Notes: generated by a model not told the origin, from the letters alone. DNA of 64,000 nt from an uncultured Polaribacter sp. (GCF_947497695.1 NZ_CANMHM010000003.1:62001-126000), one strand, 5' to 3'. Positions 34,581 through 44,660 are shown, counted from the stretch's first letter. A program made the numbers and translations.

Positions 34581-36473
34581 ATGTGTGCAATAAATGGTTA
34601 TGTAAATTGGAGTGGAATAAAACCATTAGAATATGATTGTGTTAGTTTGTCTTTAAAAGCAATGACATATAGAGGTCCAGATTATTCAGAAATTTATTCA
34701 GACAATTTTGCTTTATTAGGCCATAATAGATTGTCTATTGTAGATTTAAATGCTAGATCTAATCAACCAATGACTAGTACAAATAATAGATTTACAATAG
34801 TTTTTAATGGTGAAATATATAACTATAAAGTTTTAAGAGAAGAACTAAAGCTTAAAGGTATTCCTTTTATTAGTGAATCAGATACAGAGGTTTTATTAAA
34901 CGCATATATAGAGTTTGGTGTAAATGTTTTAAGTAAAATTAGAGGTATGTTTTCTTTTGTAATTTGGGATAAAAAAGAAAAAAAAATATTTGCTGCAAGA
35001 GATCGTTTTGGTGAAAAACCCTTTTATTATTTAAGAAGAAATAAGAAAGAATTTTGTTTTGCATCTAATTTATCTGGTATTGTTCAATTAGCTAAAGAAG
35101 AACTAGTAATTAATAACCAAGCAGTCCATGAGTTATTAAATCAACAATATATTGATGTTAATACTTGTATTTACAAAGGAATAAAAAAAATGGCTCCTAG
35201 CAGTTATATGATTATTAGTGAAGATGATATAGTAATAAATAAATACTGGGATTTAAACTACAAAGAAAAAATAGATTTAGATTTTAATAGTTCAAAATTA
35301 AAAGTTAAAGAAATTTTAAATAATGCTATTGAAGAACAATTAGAGGCAGATGTGCCAGTTGGTGTTTTTTTAAGCGGGGGAACAGATTCTTCTATTATTA
35401 CTGCAATAGCCAGTAAAAAAAAGAAAGATATAACGGCTATAACAATATCTACACCAGATGATAAGGTTAATGATGAAAAAGAACATGCAGCTTATGTTGC
35501 TAATAAATTAAAAATAAATCATAAAGTAATAGAATTAAATAAAGATTGTGTTAATTATTTACCTCATATTTTAAGTACAATAGAACCAATTGCAGACGCA
35601 TCATTAATACCTAGTTTTGCAATTACACAAAGTGCTAAAAAAGACTTTACAGTAATGCTAAGTGGAGATGGAGGTGATGAAGTTTTTGGAGGTTATAAGA
35701 TGCCTATAACATTTAAAGACAATCCTTTTAAAGGAAACTCAATAACTACAGCAATTGTAAATAGTGTTATAAAAAATGCAGATAGGCCAGTATATAAATA
35801 CTTTTTCTCTAAATTAAATTCAAAAAGAATATTTAAGTGGGGAGGGTTATCTAGTTATTACAACAATTTATCTCTTTCAAAATCTATAGAAAAAACGTTA
35901 CTAAAAGAAAAACAATTTTTTTTTAGACCCCAAAATCAATATTTAAAAGATTCTCTGAATTATATTAAAAACAAAGAAGATGCCCTTCTTCATGTTGGAG
36001 TTAAATCTAAATTGCCAAATGATTTTTTATTTAAAATGGATAGCTCTAGTATGTTAAATTCAATTGAAACTAGAGCTCCTTTTTTAGATTATAGGTTGAT
36101 AGATTTTACATCAAAATTAAATATTAATCAATTATCTCCGAATAAATTAGATAAAGAAATTTTAAAATCTATAGGTAGTGATTATTTACCAAAAGAGTTT
36201 TTTAATTTACCTAAAAAAGGGTTTTCTATCCCTTATTATAGTTATTTAAAAAAAGAATGGGGAACTATTTTACTGACTTATACAAGAGAAGGGATTTCTG
36301 CTGATTTAGGTATTTTAAATCCAGATGCAGTAGTTAAGCTATTAGAAGACTATAAATTAAAACCAAGTTTTAGAGTCGGTAGAATTTTATATAGTATTTT
36401 AGTGTTCGAAATTTGGTTAAGAGTATTTCATTTAAAAATGGATCCAAATAAAATTAATTTAAATATTGTTTAA
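34581..36473 (+). CDS. asnB: Asparagine-synthase-type glutamine amidotransferase
   Basis: This 630-residue protein has Met followed by Cys2 (MCAINGYVNW), so after Met removal Cys is the glutaminase nucleophile. The class II amidotransferase domain covers about residues 2 to 210 (YRGPDYSEIY, LGHNRLSIVDL, FNGEIYNYK). The synthetase domain follows, with the ATP pyrophosphatase loop VFLSGGTDSSIITA near residue 265 and MLSGDGGDEVFGGY. It can transfer ammonia to an adenylated carboxylate. In surface-glycan loci such AsnB homologues are thought to amidate sugar acids or amino-acid decorations. Whether it makes free asparagine or modifies the glycan cannot be decided from sequence. It lies just before the sialic acid genes. 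Confidence 0.9.
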   Translation: MCAINGYVNWSGIKPLEYDCVSLSLKAMTYRGPDYSEIYSDNFALLGHNRLSIVDLNARSNQPMTSTNNRFTIVFNGEIYNYKVLREELKLKGIPFISESDTEVLLNAYIEFGVNVLSKIRGMFSFVIWDKKEKKIFAARDRFGEKPFYYLRRNKKEFCFASNLSGIVQLAKEELVINNQAVHELLNQQYIDVNTCIYKGIKKMAPSSYMIISEDDIVINKYWDLNYKEKIDLDFNSSKLKVKEILNNAIEEQLEADVPVGVFLSGGTDSSIITAIASKKKKDITAITISTPDDKVNDEKEHAAYVANKLKINHKVIELNKDCVNYLPHILSTIEPIADASLIPSFAITQSAKKDFTVMLSGDGGDEVFGGYKMPITFKDNPFKGNSITTAIVNSVIKNADRPVYKYFFSKLNSKRIFKWGGLSSYYNNLSLSKSIEKTLLKEKQFFFRPQNQYLKDSLNYIKNKEDALLHVGVKSKLPNDFLFKMDSSSMLNSIETRAPFLDYRLIDFTSKLNINQLSPNKLDKEILKSIGSDYLPKEFFNLPKKGFSIPYYSYLKKEWGTILLTYTREGISADLGILNPDAVVKLLEDYKLKPSFRVGRILYSILVFEIWLRVFHLKMDPNKINLNIV

Positions 36474-36485
36474 ACATAATTATAA

Positions 36486-37532
36486 ATGATAAATAGTTAC
36501 ATAGAAATACAAGGAAGAAAAATAGGATTAGACTATCCTCCATTTGTAATTGCAGAATTAGGTATCAATCATGAAGGCTCCTTAAAAGTAGCAAAAGAAA
36601 TGGTAGATGCAGCTTTTAATGCTGGTGCAGAATGTGTAAAACATCAAACTCATATTGTAGAAGATGAAATGAGTGGAGATGCAAAAAAAGTAATTCCGGG
36701 AAATGCTGATGTTTCTATTTATGAGATAATGAAAAGATGTGCTTTAAATGAAAAAGATGAATTTTCTTTAAAAGACTATGTAGAAAGTAAAGGAATGATT
36801 TTTATCTCTACACCTTTTTCTAGAGCAGCATCAGAAAGATTAGAAAAAATGAATGTTTCTGCATACAAAATAGGTTCTGGAGAATGTAATAATTATCCAT
36901 TATTAGAACACATTGCTTCTTTTGGGAAGCCAGTGATATTAAGCACAGGTATGAATACCATTGAAAGTGTTTCTATAGCAGTTAAAATTTTTGAAAAAGC
37001 AAAAGTTCCACTAGCATTATTACACACAACTAATTTGTACCCAACTCCAGTTCATTTAGTTAGGTTTGGAGCTATGCAACAATTAGCAAATGCATTTCCA
37101 AGAAATGTATATGGTTTGTCTGATCATACCTTAACAAACCATGCTTGCTTTGGGGCAGTAGCCTTAGGAGCCTCTATTTTAGAACGTCACTTTACAGATC
37201 ATAAACAAAGAACAGGACCTGATATTGTATGTTCTATGGATCAAAAAGATTGTAAAGACTTAGTTGAGGGTAGTCATTTAATTTGGCAAATGCGTGGAGG
37301 AATTAAAGAGCCTGCAAAAGAAGAACAGGTAACTATTGATTTTGCTTTTGCCACTGTTGTTTCAATAAAACCTATAAGAAAAGGAGATGTTTTTTCAAAA
37401 GAAAATATTTGGGTAAAAAGACCAGGAACAGGAGATATATTAGCAAAAGAATTTAATAAAATATTAGGTAAAAAAGCTCAAAAAGATATCAATAATGATA
37501 CTCATTTAACCTGGGATGATTTCCTATCGTAA
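36486..37532 (+). CDS. neuB: N-acetylneuraminate synthase-family protein (NeuB)
   Basis: This 348-residue enzyme condenses phosphoenolpyruvate with a 6-carbon amino sugar to make a 9-carbon nonulosonic acid. The TIM barrel (about 15 to 270) has [65 protein letters not shown] and [10 protein letters not shown]. The C-terminal antifreeze-like SAF domain (about 285 to 345) has [17 protein letters not shown] with the substrate Arg. The presence of a hydrolysing 2-epimerase and the lack of dehydratase and aminotransferase genes favour N-acetylneuraminate over legionaminate or pseudaminate. Confidence 0.92.
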   Translation: MINSYIEIQGRKIGLDYPPFVIAELGINHEGSLKVAKEMVDAAFNAGAECVKHQTHIVEDEMSGDAKKVIPGNADVSIYEIMKRCALNEKDEFSLKDYVESKGMIFISTPFSRAASERLEKMNVSAYKIGSGECNNYPLLEHIASFGKPVILSTGMNTIESVSIAVKIFEKAKVPLALLHTTNLYPTPVHLVRFGAMQQLANAFPRNVYGLSDHTLTNHACFGAVALGASILERHFTDHKQRTGPDIVCSMDQKDCKDLVEGSHLIWQMRGGIKEPAKEEQVTIDFAFATVVSIKPIRKGDVFSKENIWVKRPGTGDILAKEFNKILGKKAQKDINNDTHLTWDDFLS

Positions 37533-37544
37533 AAATTAATAGTA

Positions 37545-38138
37545 ATGGATAAAAACGATATCATAAATTTTGTAGAGTTTTTACAAAAAAAAGTTTATAA
37601 ACCAATACAAATTCCAAGTAAAATAATTGATTCAGCTCTAAAAACTACGATTAAAGATATTCAATATCATTTTAAAGAATTATCAAAAAAAGACATTATT
37701 AGAAAAATTTATTCTAATAGTAATGAATTAACTGTTTTTTTATTTAGATTAGGTAATGAGTTGCATTTAAATGATTTAGATGAGTTAAAAGGTCAAATAC
37801 ATTGGTTGTTAAAAGAACTTTGTTGTTGTGAAATATATTTTAATAACTTTATTGGAGAAGGTTTTTATGTTGTTCATGGAGAAGGAGTTGTTATTGGTAG
37901 TAGAAATACCATTGGAAAAGGATTTATAATACATCAAGGATGTACTATTGGGCATAAAATAAATGGATCAGGTAAAGGGAATATAATTGGTAATAATGTT
38001 ACTTTGTATTGCAATTCATCTATTATTGGAGAGTTAAATATTGGAGATAATACTATTATTGGAGCTCATGTTTTATTAAATAAAGATTTGGAAAAAGGAG
38101 CTACAGCAGTAATGACAAGTAAAATGGTTTTAATATAA
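37545..38138 (+). CDS. CysE/NeuD-like hexapeptide-repeat O-acetyltransferase
   Basis: This 197-residue protein has an alpha-helical N-terminal half (about 1 to 95) and a left-handed beta-helix C-terminal half (about 98 to 190) made of hexapeptide repeats such as GEGVVIGSRNTIG, HQGCTIGH and IIGNNVTLYCNSSIIG. It resembles serine acetyltransferase, but it sits between neuB and neuC and overlaps neuC by one base. In context a sialic acid O-acetyltransferase is more likely than cysteine synthesis. The His in HQGCTIGH corresponds to the catalytic His position of the family. Confidence 0.8.
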   Translation: MDKNDIINFVEFLQKKVYKPIQIPSKIIDSALKTTIKDIQYHFKELSKKDIIRKIYSNSNELTVFLFRLGNELHLNDLDELKGQIHWLLKELCCCEIYFNNFIGEGFYVVHGEGVVIGSRNTIGKGFIIHQGCTIGHKINGSGKGNIIGNNVTLYCNSSIIGELNIGDNTIIGAHVLLNKDLEKGATAVMTSKMVLI

Positions 38139-39262
38139 TGAAAAAAATAATTTTTCTTACAGGTACTCGTGCAGATTTTGGTAAGTTAAAATCGTTAATA
38201 GAAATAACACAAAATAGTTCTAATTTCAACGTGCAAATTTTTGCAACAGGAATGCATTTAGATGATAAATATGGTTTAACAGTTAATGAAATTTATAAAA
38301 GCGGATTTAAAAATATTTCTACATTTCAAAACCATGTTGGCGAAGAATATATGGATAGAACCTTAGCAAAGACAATAGAAGGGTTTTCTGAATATATTGC
38401 CATACAAAAACCAGATCTAATTATTGTACATGGTGATAGAGTTGAGGCTTTAGCAGGCGCAATTGTAGGAAGTTTAAATAATATTTTAGTAGCACACATT
38501 GAAGGAGGAGAAATTTCTGGGACTATTGATGAACTTATTAGACACTCTGTAAGTAAATTATCTCACGTACATTTAGTTTCTAATGAAGAAGCTAAGAAAA
38601 GATTAATTCAGATGGGAGAATTAGAAAGTTCTATTAATGTAATAGGATCTCCTGACTTAGATTTAATGAATCCAATTAATTTACCAGACCTAGATTTGGT
38701 AAAAAAATATTACAATATTTCTTTTGATAATTTTGCAATAGCAATGTATCATCCTGTTACTACAGAATTTAGTGAAATAGAAATGCAGAGCAAATTTTTT
38801 GTAGATTCTTTACTAGCATCATCAAAAAACTATATAGTTATTTATCCTAATAATGATTTAGGAACAAATCAAATATTAAAAGAATATAAACGCCTAGAAA
38901 ATAATGAAAGATTTAAAATATTTCCTTCATTACGTTTTGAGTTTTTTTTAAAATTATTGCAAGAGGCAGATTTTATTATAGGTAATTCTAGTGCTGGAGT
39001 TAGAGAAGCTCCTTATTATAAAGTGCCTACCATAAATGTTGGATCCAGACAAAGTAATAGATCCTTAGCTGATTCAATTATAAACGTTTCTTATAATTCA
39101 AATGAAATATTGACAACAATTAACAATATACATACTAGAAAAGAAAAAAATATTGTTACTAAAGAGTTTGGTAACGGTAATAGTTGTAAACTTTTTTTTA
39201 GTTTATTAAAATCAGATAAAATGTGGCGTGTAAACTGCCAAAAACAATTTCAAGATTTATAA
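38138..39262 (+). CDS. neuC: UDP-N-acetylglucosamine 2-epimerase (hydrolysing), NeuC-type
   Basis: This 374-residue GT-B-fold enzyme converts UDP-GlcNAc to ManNAc and UDP, the entry step of bacterial sialic acid synthesis. It starts KKIIFLTGTRADFGKLKSLI and has VHGDRVEALAGAIVGSL, HIEGGEISGTIDELIRHSVS, VIGSPDLDLM, YHPVTTE and the C-terminal nucleotide site FIIGNSSAGVREAPYYKVPT. All regions of the family are present. LegG of legionaminate synthesis is a close homologue acting on a different UDP-sugar, so substrate is assigned by context. Confidence 0.92.
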   Translation: MKKIIFLTGTRADFGKLKSLIEITQNSSNFNVQIFATGMHLDDKYGLTVNEIYKSGFKNISTFQNHVGEEYMDRTLAKTIEGFSEYIAIQKPDLIIVHGDRVEALAGAIVGSLNNILVAHIEGGEISGTIDELIRHSVSKLSHVHLVSNEEAKKRLIQMGELESSINVIGSPDLDLMNPINLPDLDLVKKYYNISFDNFAIAMYHPVTTEFSEIEMQSKFFVDSLLASSKNYIVIYPNNDLGTNQILKEYKRLENNERFKIFPSLRFEFFLKLLQEADFIIGNSSAGVREAPYYKVPTINVGSRQSNRSLADSIINVSYNSNEILTTINNIHTRKEKNIVTKEFGNGNSCKLFFSLLKSDKMWRVNCQKQFQDL

Positions 39263-39913
39263 ATGAGAGTTATTGCTATTATACCTGCAAGAGGAGGATC
39301 TAAAGGGATTCCTCGAAAAAACATTGTAAACTTTAAAGGTTTACCTCTAATTCAGTGGTCTATAGATGCAGCTTTAAAATCTAAATATATTACAAATGTA
39401 GTTGTATCTTCTGATGATGATGAGATTTTAGAGTTAGCAAACAAAAGTAAAGATGTAGTAAAAATAAAAAGACCAATTGAATTAGCACAAGATAATTCTA
39501 AAACAGAACCTGTTTTAATACATGTATTAAATACTATTAAAAATGATTACGATTATTTAATTCTTTTACAGCCAACATCTCCATTAAGAACATCTGAAGA
39601 TATAGATTTAGCTTTTGATAATTTACTAAAATCTAATGCAACTTCATTAATTAGTGTCTGTAAATTACAACACCATCCCTATAAAACGTTTAAAATAAAT
39701 AATAATGGGTTTTTGGAAGGTATAATTAATAATTCGTTTCCTTTTTTACCAAGACAAGAATTACCAGAAACATATAGAGCCAATGGAGCTATATACATTG
39801 TTAAAGTTAATGAATTTTTGAAAGAAGGTAAGTTGTTAACACAAAAAACAATACATTTTGAAATGTCAGAAAAAAATAGTTTAGATATAGATTCTAAAAA
39901 AGATTTAAGATAA
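39263..39913 (+). CDS. neuA: CMP-nonulosonic acid (sialic acid) cytidylyltransferase
   Basis: This 216-residue enzyme activates the nonulosonic acid as its CMP sugar. The CTP-binding loop is IPARGGSKGIPRKNIVNFKG at the very N-terminus. LQPTSPLRTSEDID is the middle motif, YRANGAIYIV the sugar-contact region, and LDIDSKKDL the C-terminal metal-binding end. It is single-domain and of standard length. One base lies between it and neuC. The next gene, a glycosyltransferase-like protein, starts 4 bp later and may use the product. Confidence 0.93.
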   Translation: MRVIAIIPARGGSKGIPRKNIVNFKGLPLIQWSIDAALKSKYITNVVVSSDDDEILELANKSKDVVKIKRPIELAQDNSKTEPVLIHVLNTIKNDYDYLILLQPTSPLRTSEDIDLAFDNLLKSNATSLISVCKLQHHPYKTFKINNNGFLEGIINNSFPFLPRQELPETYRANGAIYIVKVNEFLKEGKLLTQKTIHFEMSEKNSLDIDSKKDLR

Positions 39914-39917
39914 TAAT

Positions 39918-41315
39918 ATGAAAATTATTTTGTTAGTTCCAGATGGTGTTGGTGTGCGTAATTATTTATTTTCTAGTTTTACAAGTAATTTAATTAAAAA
40001 CAACAATGATGTTTTAATTTATCACAAATTAACAGCTTCATGTATCAATGAAATTAAAGCATACAAACCAGAAATTGATAACTTTGAAGAGATTCCTAAT
40101 TTTATAGAAAATATAAAAATGAGGGTTTTGAGAGAAAGTTTAGCTTATGCTAGACTTCTCAGAAATAAAAAGATTCTTAAAAATAACACAATATTAAATT
40201 TTTGGTCACCAAGTAAAAAAGGGATTAAAAAAAAGTGCTTATATTTTTGTGCAGAGGTATTTGGTAAACTACTTTCAAAATCCAATCTATTATTAAAAAA
40301 AGGTGACACTTTGTATGAAAAAGAAATATTATTTAATAAAAACAATATTTTTATAGAACAAACACTACTTAATTTTAAGCCTGATATAGTTTTAAATCTT
40401 CATCAAAGATCGCCTTTAACAGCTCCAATAGTAGAAATAAGCAAAAAATTAAAAATAAAATTAGCTACTGTGATTTTTTCTTGGGATAATGTGCCTAAAG
40501 CAAGACTGATTTCTAGATATGATTTTTATTTTGTTTGGTCTAGTTTGATGAAAAAAGAACTTAATTTGTTATACCCAGACATAAATGAAAAACAAATTAA
40601 AATAACAGGAACACCTCAATTTGAGTTTTATCAAAATGAAAAATTAATTGTAAAAAAAGAAACTTTTTTTAATGAATATAACTTAGATCTTGGAAAAAAA
40701 ACAGTATGTTTTTCAGGAGATGATGTTTTAACCTCACCAAATGACCCTGTATATTTAGAAGCCATAGCAAAAGCTATAACTTCTATGCCAAAAGAAAAAC
40801 AATATCAAATTTTATTTAGAAGATGTCCTGTAGATTTATCAGGCAGATATGATGATATTGTTGATAAGTATTCAAATATAATAAAGTTAGCACCTCCTAT
40901 TTGGAATTTTGATAAATCGAAAAAAAATAAATTTACACTTGTTTACCCAAAATTTGATGATATTAAGTTATTGGTAAATACTGTTAAACATTGTGATGTA
41001 GTTATCAATTTAGGTTCTACAATGGCACATGATTTTGCCGTTTTAAATAAGCCAGCAATTTATTTAAATTACGATGTAGCCACAAATAATAAATGCTCTG
41101 TAAAAACGGTATACAATTTTCAACATTTTAGAAGTATGAAAGGTTTACAGCCTGTTTTTTGGTTGAATAATGAGAAAGAAATTTTAAACTGTATTTATCA
41201 AAGCTTAAACAATTCATCAAAAGTGATAAAAGATTCACAAAAATGGTTAAATATTATAGCAAATCAAGAACAGGTATGTTTTAATAATGTTTTAAATGAA
41301 ATATTAAATGAATAA
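39918..41315 (+). CDS. Unclassified GT-B-fold protein, candidate nonulosonic acid transferase
   Basis: I do not recognise a named family for this 465-residue protein, but it has GT-B glycosyltransferase features. These are an N-terminal KIILLVPDGVGVRNYLFSSF, a mid-protein segment VIFSWDNVPKAR followed by ITGTPQFEFYQ (typical linker to the second Rossmann domain), and a donor-site-like INLGSTMAHDFAVLNKPAIY near the C-terminus. It has no signal or membrane segment. It begins 4 bp after neuA, so transfer of the CMP-activated sugar is a fair guess. The next gene overlaps its end by 8 bp. Confidence 0.7.
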   Translation: MKIILLVPDGVGVRNYLFSSFTSNLIKNNNDVLIYHKLTASCINEIKAYKPEIDNFEEIPNFIENIKMRVLRESLAYARLLRNKKILKNNTILNFWSPSKKGIKKKCLYFCAEVFGKLLSKSNLLLKKGDTLYEKEILFNKNNIFIEQTLLNFKPDIVLNLHQRSPLTAPIVEISKKLKIKLATVIFSWDNVPKARLISRYDFYFVWSSLMKKELNLLYPDINEKQIKITGTPQFEFYQNEKLIVKKETFFNEYNLDLGKKTVCFSGDDVLTSPNDPVYLEAIAKAITSMPKEKQYQILFRRCPVDLSGRYDDIVDKYSNIIKLAPPIWNFDKSKKNKFTLVYPKFDDIKLLVNTVKHCDVVINLGSTMAHDFAVLNKPAIYLNYDVATNNKCSVKTVYNFQHFRSMKGLQPVFWLNNEKEILNCIYQSLNNSSKVIKDSQKWLNIIANQEQVCFNNVLNEILNE

Positions 41316-42459
41316 AAAAAAACATATTATATATTTAACCAATGAATATCCTAAGGAGGGTTTAGATGGAGGAGGAATAGGTTCTTTTGTTCAATTTTTA
41401 GGCCATGGATTAACTTCAAAAAATATTAAAATATCTGTTATAGGGATAAATAATATTAATAAAGATGAACACGAAAAGGATAAAGAAATAGATATATATA
41501 GATTAGCAAGATCTAAATGGAAATTTGGTAAATTTTATCAAAATACTCAACGTATTTTATCTAAAATAGAAGAGATAAATAAACTGTATAAAGTTGATAT
41601 TATAGAAGGAAGTGAGTTAAATTTTGCTTTTTTTCCTAAAAAAACAACATATAAAAAAGTAATTCGTTTACATGGAGGGCATCATTTTTTTGCTATTGAG
41701 TTAGGTAAAAAACCAGCATTATGGAGAGGTTTTCAAGAAAAAAGGTCTTTTAATAGAGCAGATAATTATGTAGCAGTTAGTAATTATGTTGGTAATCAAA
41801 CACAAAAACATCTAAAAATTAATTTTCCATTCATTACTATTTATAATACTGTTAATACAAATAAATTTAAACCTAATTTATCAGCTAGCATAAAAAAAAA
41901 TCAATTACTCTTTGTGGGTACAGTTTGTGAGAAGAAAGGTATAAGACAATTAGTTGAATCAATAGCAATTATCAAAAAAAAAATTAATAACGTTCATTTA
42001 AAAATTGTAGGTAGAGATTGGGTTTCTAGAGATGGAGTATCTTATGTATCATATTTAAAAACAATTATACCAAAAGAATTAAAAAAAAATATAGAATTTG
42101 TTGGAGCTGTAGCCCATAATAAAGTAACAAATTATATTGATGAAGCTCATTTATGCATTTTCCCATCACATATGGAAGCTATGCCAATTGCATGGTTAGA
42201 GGGTTTAGCAAAAGGTAAAACAGTTATTGCAGCTAATATTGGTCCTGGTAGAGAGCTAATAAAAGATAATAAAACTGGTGTTTTAGTAGATCCATATTCA
42301 CCTGAAGATATCGCTAAAAAAATTATTTTGTTATTAACTAATAATGAAAAAGCATTTTTTTTAGCAAAAGAAGCTAGAATAGATATTTTAGATAGATTTT
42401 CTCCACAAAAAATTTTAGATAAAAATATAACCTTTTATAACTCTATTTTGAAGAACTAA
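41308..42459 (+). CDS. GT4-type glycosyltransferase
   Basis: This 383-residue GT-B enzyme starts HIIYLTNEYPKEGLDGGGIG, a glycine-rich acceptor loop. RLHGGHHFFAIELGKKPALW marks the middle. The C-terminal domain has LLFVGTVCEKKGIRQLVESI and FPSHMEAMPIAWLEGLAKGK, including the Glu pair of GT4, then NIGPGRELI. It overlaps the preceding gene by 8 bp, so the two may be translationally coupled. Donor sugar is unknown. Confidence 0.9.
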   Translation: MNKKKHIIYLTNEYPKEGLDGGGIGSFVQFLGHGLTSKNIKISVIGINNINKDEHEKDKEIDIYRLARSKWKFGKFYQNTQRILSKIEEINKLYKVDIIEGSELNFAFFPKKTTYKKVIRLHGGHHFFAIELGKKPALWRGFQEKRSFNRADNYVAVSNYVGNQTQKHLKINFPFITIYNTVNTNKFKPNLSASIKKNQLLFVGTVCEKKGIRQLVESIAIIKKKINNVHLKIVGRDWVSRDGVSYVSYLKTIIPKELKKNIEFVGAVAHNKVTNYIDEAHLCIFPSHMEAMPIAWLEGLAKGKTVIAANIGPGRELIKDNKTGVLVDPYSPEDIAKKIILLLTNNEKAFFLAKEARIDILDRFSPQKILDKNITFYNSILKN

Positions 42460-42472
42460 ATTATTATTAAAA

Positions 42473-43597
42473 ATGAGATTTTGTATTATAACTCACGCAA
42501 CTCATAAAGAGAAAAACGGTAATTTTTTTGCATACGAACCTTACGTTCGTGAGATGAATTTATGGTTAAAATATGTTGGTAACGTAGAAATTATTGCTCC
42601 AAAATTAGAAAGTGAACCTAATGCAATAGAGATAGAATATCAGTGTAATAATATTTTTTATAATAAAGTTTCTTCTATTCAATTTACTTCATTAATTTAT
42701 GTTTTAAAGTCAATATTCTTATTACCCTCTATTTTTTTAAAATTATTTAAAGCCTGTAAAAGAGCAGATCATATTCATTTAAGATGCCCAGGAAATATGG
42801 GTTTATTAGGGTGTTTAGTTCAAATATTTTTTCCTAATAAAAAAAAGACTGTAAAATATGCTGGTAATTGGGATCCAGAAAGTAAGCAGCCACTAAGCTA
42901 TAAATTTCAAAGATGGATAGTTTCTAATACTTTTTTAACTAAAAATTGTAAAGTTTTGGTTTATGGTGATTGGCCTAATCAAACAAAAAATATTGTTCCT
43001 TTTTTTACAGCATCATATTTTAAAAGTGAAATAACAGAAATTATAAAAAAAGATTTCACATCAAAAATAAGGTTGCTTTTTGTTGGAGGTTTAACAGAAG
43101 GTAAACAACCATTATTAACTGTTATTGCTACTCATGAATTAATAAAAAAAGGATATAATGTAAGTTTAGATTTATATGGAGATGGTATTAAAAGAAATGA
43201 AATTCTAACATATTTAAGGTTATATAAACTAGAAAAAAGTATAATTTTACATGGAAACGTGAGTAAAGAGGTTGTTAAAAAAGCTTTTAAAGAAGCACAC
43301 TTTTTAATTTTTATTTCAAAATCTGAGGGATGGCCTAAAGTTGTTGCAGAAGCAATGTTTTGGAGTTGTTTGCCAATATCATCGAATGTTTCATGTATAA
43401 ATTATATGTTAGGTAATAATAAACGAGGTACTGTTTTAAATGCAAATGTATTTAAAGAAGATATTGTTATAGAAATAGAAAGTTATATAAAAAATAAAAT
43501 AATTTACAAAGAAAAAGTTTTAAATGCCAAAAGGTGGTCACAAAACTTTACTTTGGATAAGTTTGAAAATGAAATTAAAAAAATAATTGATGCGTAA
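42473..43597 (+). CDS. GT4-type glycosyltransferase
   Basis: This 374-residue GT-B enzyme has ITHATHKEKNGNFFAYEPYV at the N-terminus. HLRCPGNMGLLGCL and a hydrophobic patch near residues 80 to 100 may touch the membrane. The donor site near residue 285 reads FISKSEGWPKVVAEAMFWSC, with both Glu residues. RLLFVGGLTEGKQPLLTVIA is the start of the second domain. It overlaps the next gene by a few bases. Acceptor is unknown. Confidence 0.88.
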   Translation: MRFCIITHATHKEKNGNFFAYEPYVREMNLWLKYVGNVEIIAPKLESEPNAIEIEYQCNNIFYNKVSSIQFTSLIYVLKSIFLLPSIFLKLFKACKRADHIHLRCPGNMGLLGCLVQIFFPNKKKTVKYAGNWDPESKQPLSYKFQRWIVSNTFLTKNCKVLVYGDWPNQTKNIVPFFTASYFKSEITEIIKKDFTSKIRLLFVGGLTEGKQPLLTVIATHELIKKGYNVSLDLYGDGIKRNEILTYLRLYKLEKSIILHGNVSKEVVKKAFKEAHFLIFISKSEGWPKVVAEAMFWSCLPISSNVSCINYMLGNNKRGTVLNANVFKEDIVIEIESYIKNKIIYKEKVLNAKRWSQNFTLDKFENEIKKIIDA

Positions 43598-44660
43598 CAA
43601 AAAAGGGGTTATTCAGGTTATAGATTCATTAAATGCAGGAGGTGCTGAGGTATTAGCAGTAAATATTGCCAATGGTTTGGCTGATAAAGGAAACAATTCG
43701 CACATTTGTACAACCAGAAATGAAGGTGTTTTAAAAAGTAATGTTAGTAAAGGAGTTGGATATTTATTTTTAAACAAAAAGAAGGCAATCGATATTTCTG
43801 CTATTATTAAATTTATAAATTATATTAAATTAAATAATATTAGAATTATTCATGCTCATTCTAGTTCTTATTTTTTTGCATTTTGTATAAAAATATTGCA
43901 CCCACAAACTAGTGTTATTTGGCATGATCATTATGGGAAAAATTTACAAAATAGAAAGTTGTACCCTTTAAAAATATGTTCCTATTTTTTTAAGTCTATA
44001 ATTTCCGTAAATAGAGATTTAAAAAAATGGGCTCAAATAAAACTAAATTGTAAACAAGTTTATTTTTTAAATAATTTTCCTGAATTTATAAAAAAAAAAA
44101 ACACAACAGTATTAAAAGGAGTAAAAGGCAAACGTATAGTTCATCTTGCTGCTTTTAGAGAACAAAAAGACCATTTAAATTTACTAAAAGCATTTAAAGT
44201 TATACATATTAAATATTCTGAATATACACTGCATTTGGTAGGGAAAATAAATACTGGTAGTTATTCTACAGAGATCATAAATTTTATTAAAGAAAATAAA
44301 TTAACAAATGTTGTTTTTTTATATGGTGTTTGTACCGATATAAAAAATATTCTTAATCAATCTGATATAGGAGTATTGTCTTCTAAGTCAGAAGGTTTAC
44401 CTGTATCACTTTTAGAGTATGGATTAGCAAAATTACCTGTATTGGTGACTGATGTAGGGGAATGTAAAAAAGTTATAAATTGTAATAAAGCAGTAGTTAT
44501 TGCAGAAAATAGTAATATTTTTGCAGAGTATTTAATGAATTTAATAAAAAGTGAGAATTTAAGAAATAAAATTTCTTCTACTTTAAATAAAAATGTCGAA
44601 AAAAATTTTTCTAAAAATAGCTTTATTTTAAAAATTGAAAAATTTTACAAAAACTCATGA
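43590..44660 (+). CDS. GT4-type glycosyltransferase
   Basis: This GT-B enzyme of 356 residues from ATG at 43590 (a TTG three bases earlier is also in frame) has GVIQVIDSLNAGGAEVLAVN, a classic GT4 N-terminal glycine loop. IIHAHSSSYFFAF and VIWHDHYGKN follow, and the donor site is LSSKSEGLPVSLLEYGLAKL with both Glu residues, then TDVGECKKVI. It overlaps the previous gene by 8 bp and the next by 4 bp, which supports tight coupling within the operon. Confidence 0.9.
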   Translation: MRNKKGVIQVIDSLNAGGAEVLAVNIANGLADKGNNSHICTTRNEGVLKSNVSKGVGYLFLNKKKAIDISAIIKFINYIKLNNIRIIHAHSSSYFFAFCIKILHPQTSVIWHDHYGKNLQNRKLYPLKICSYFFKSIISVNRDLKKWAQIKLNCKQVYFLNNFPEFIKKKNTTVLKGVKGKRIVHLAAFREQKDHLNLLKAFKVIHIKYSEYTLHLVGKINTGSYSTEIINFIKENKLTNVVFLYGVCTDIKNILNQSDIGVLSSKSEGLPVSLLEYGLAKLPVLVTDVGECKKVINCNKAVVIAENSNIFAEYLMNLIKSENLRNKISSTLNKNVEKNFSKNSFILKIEKFYKNS

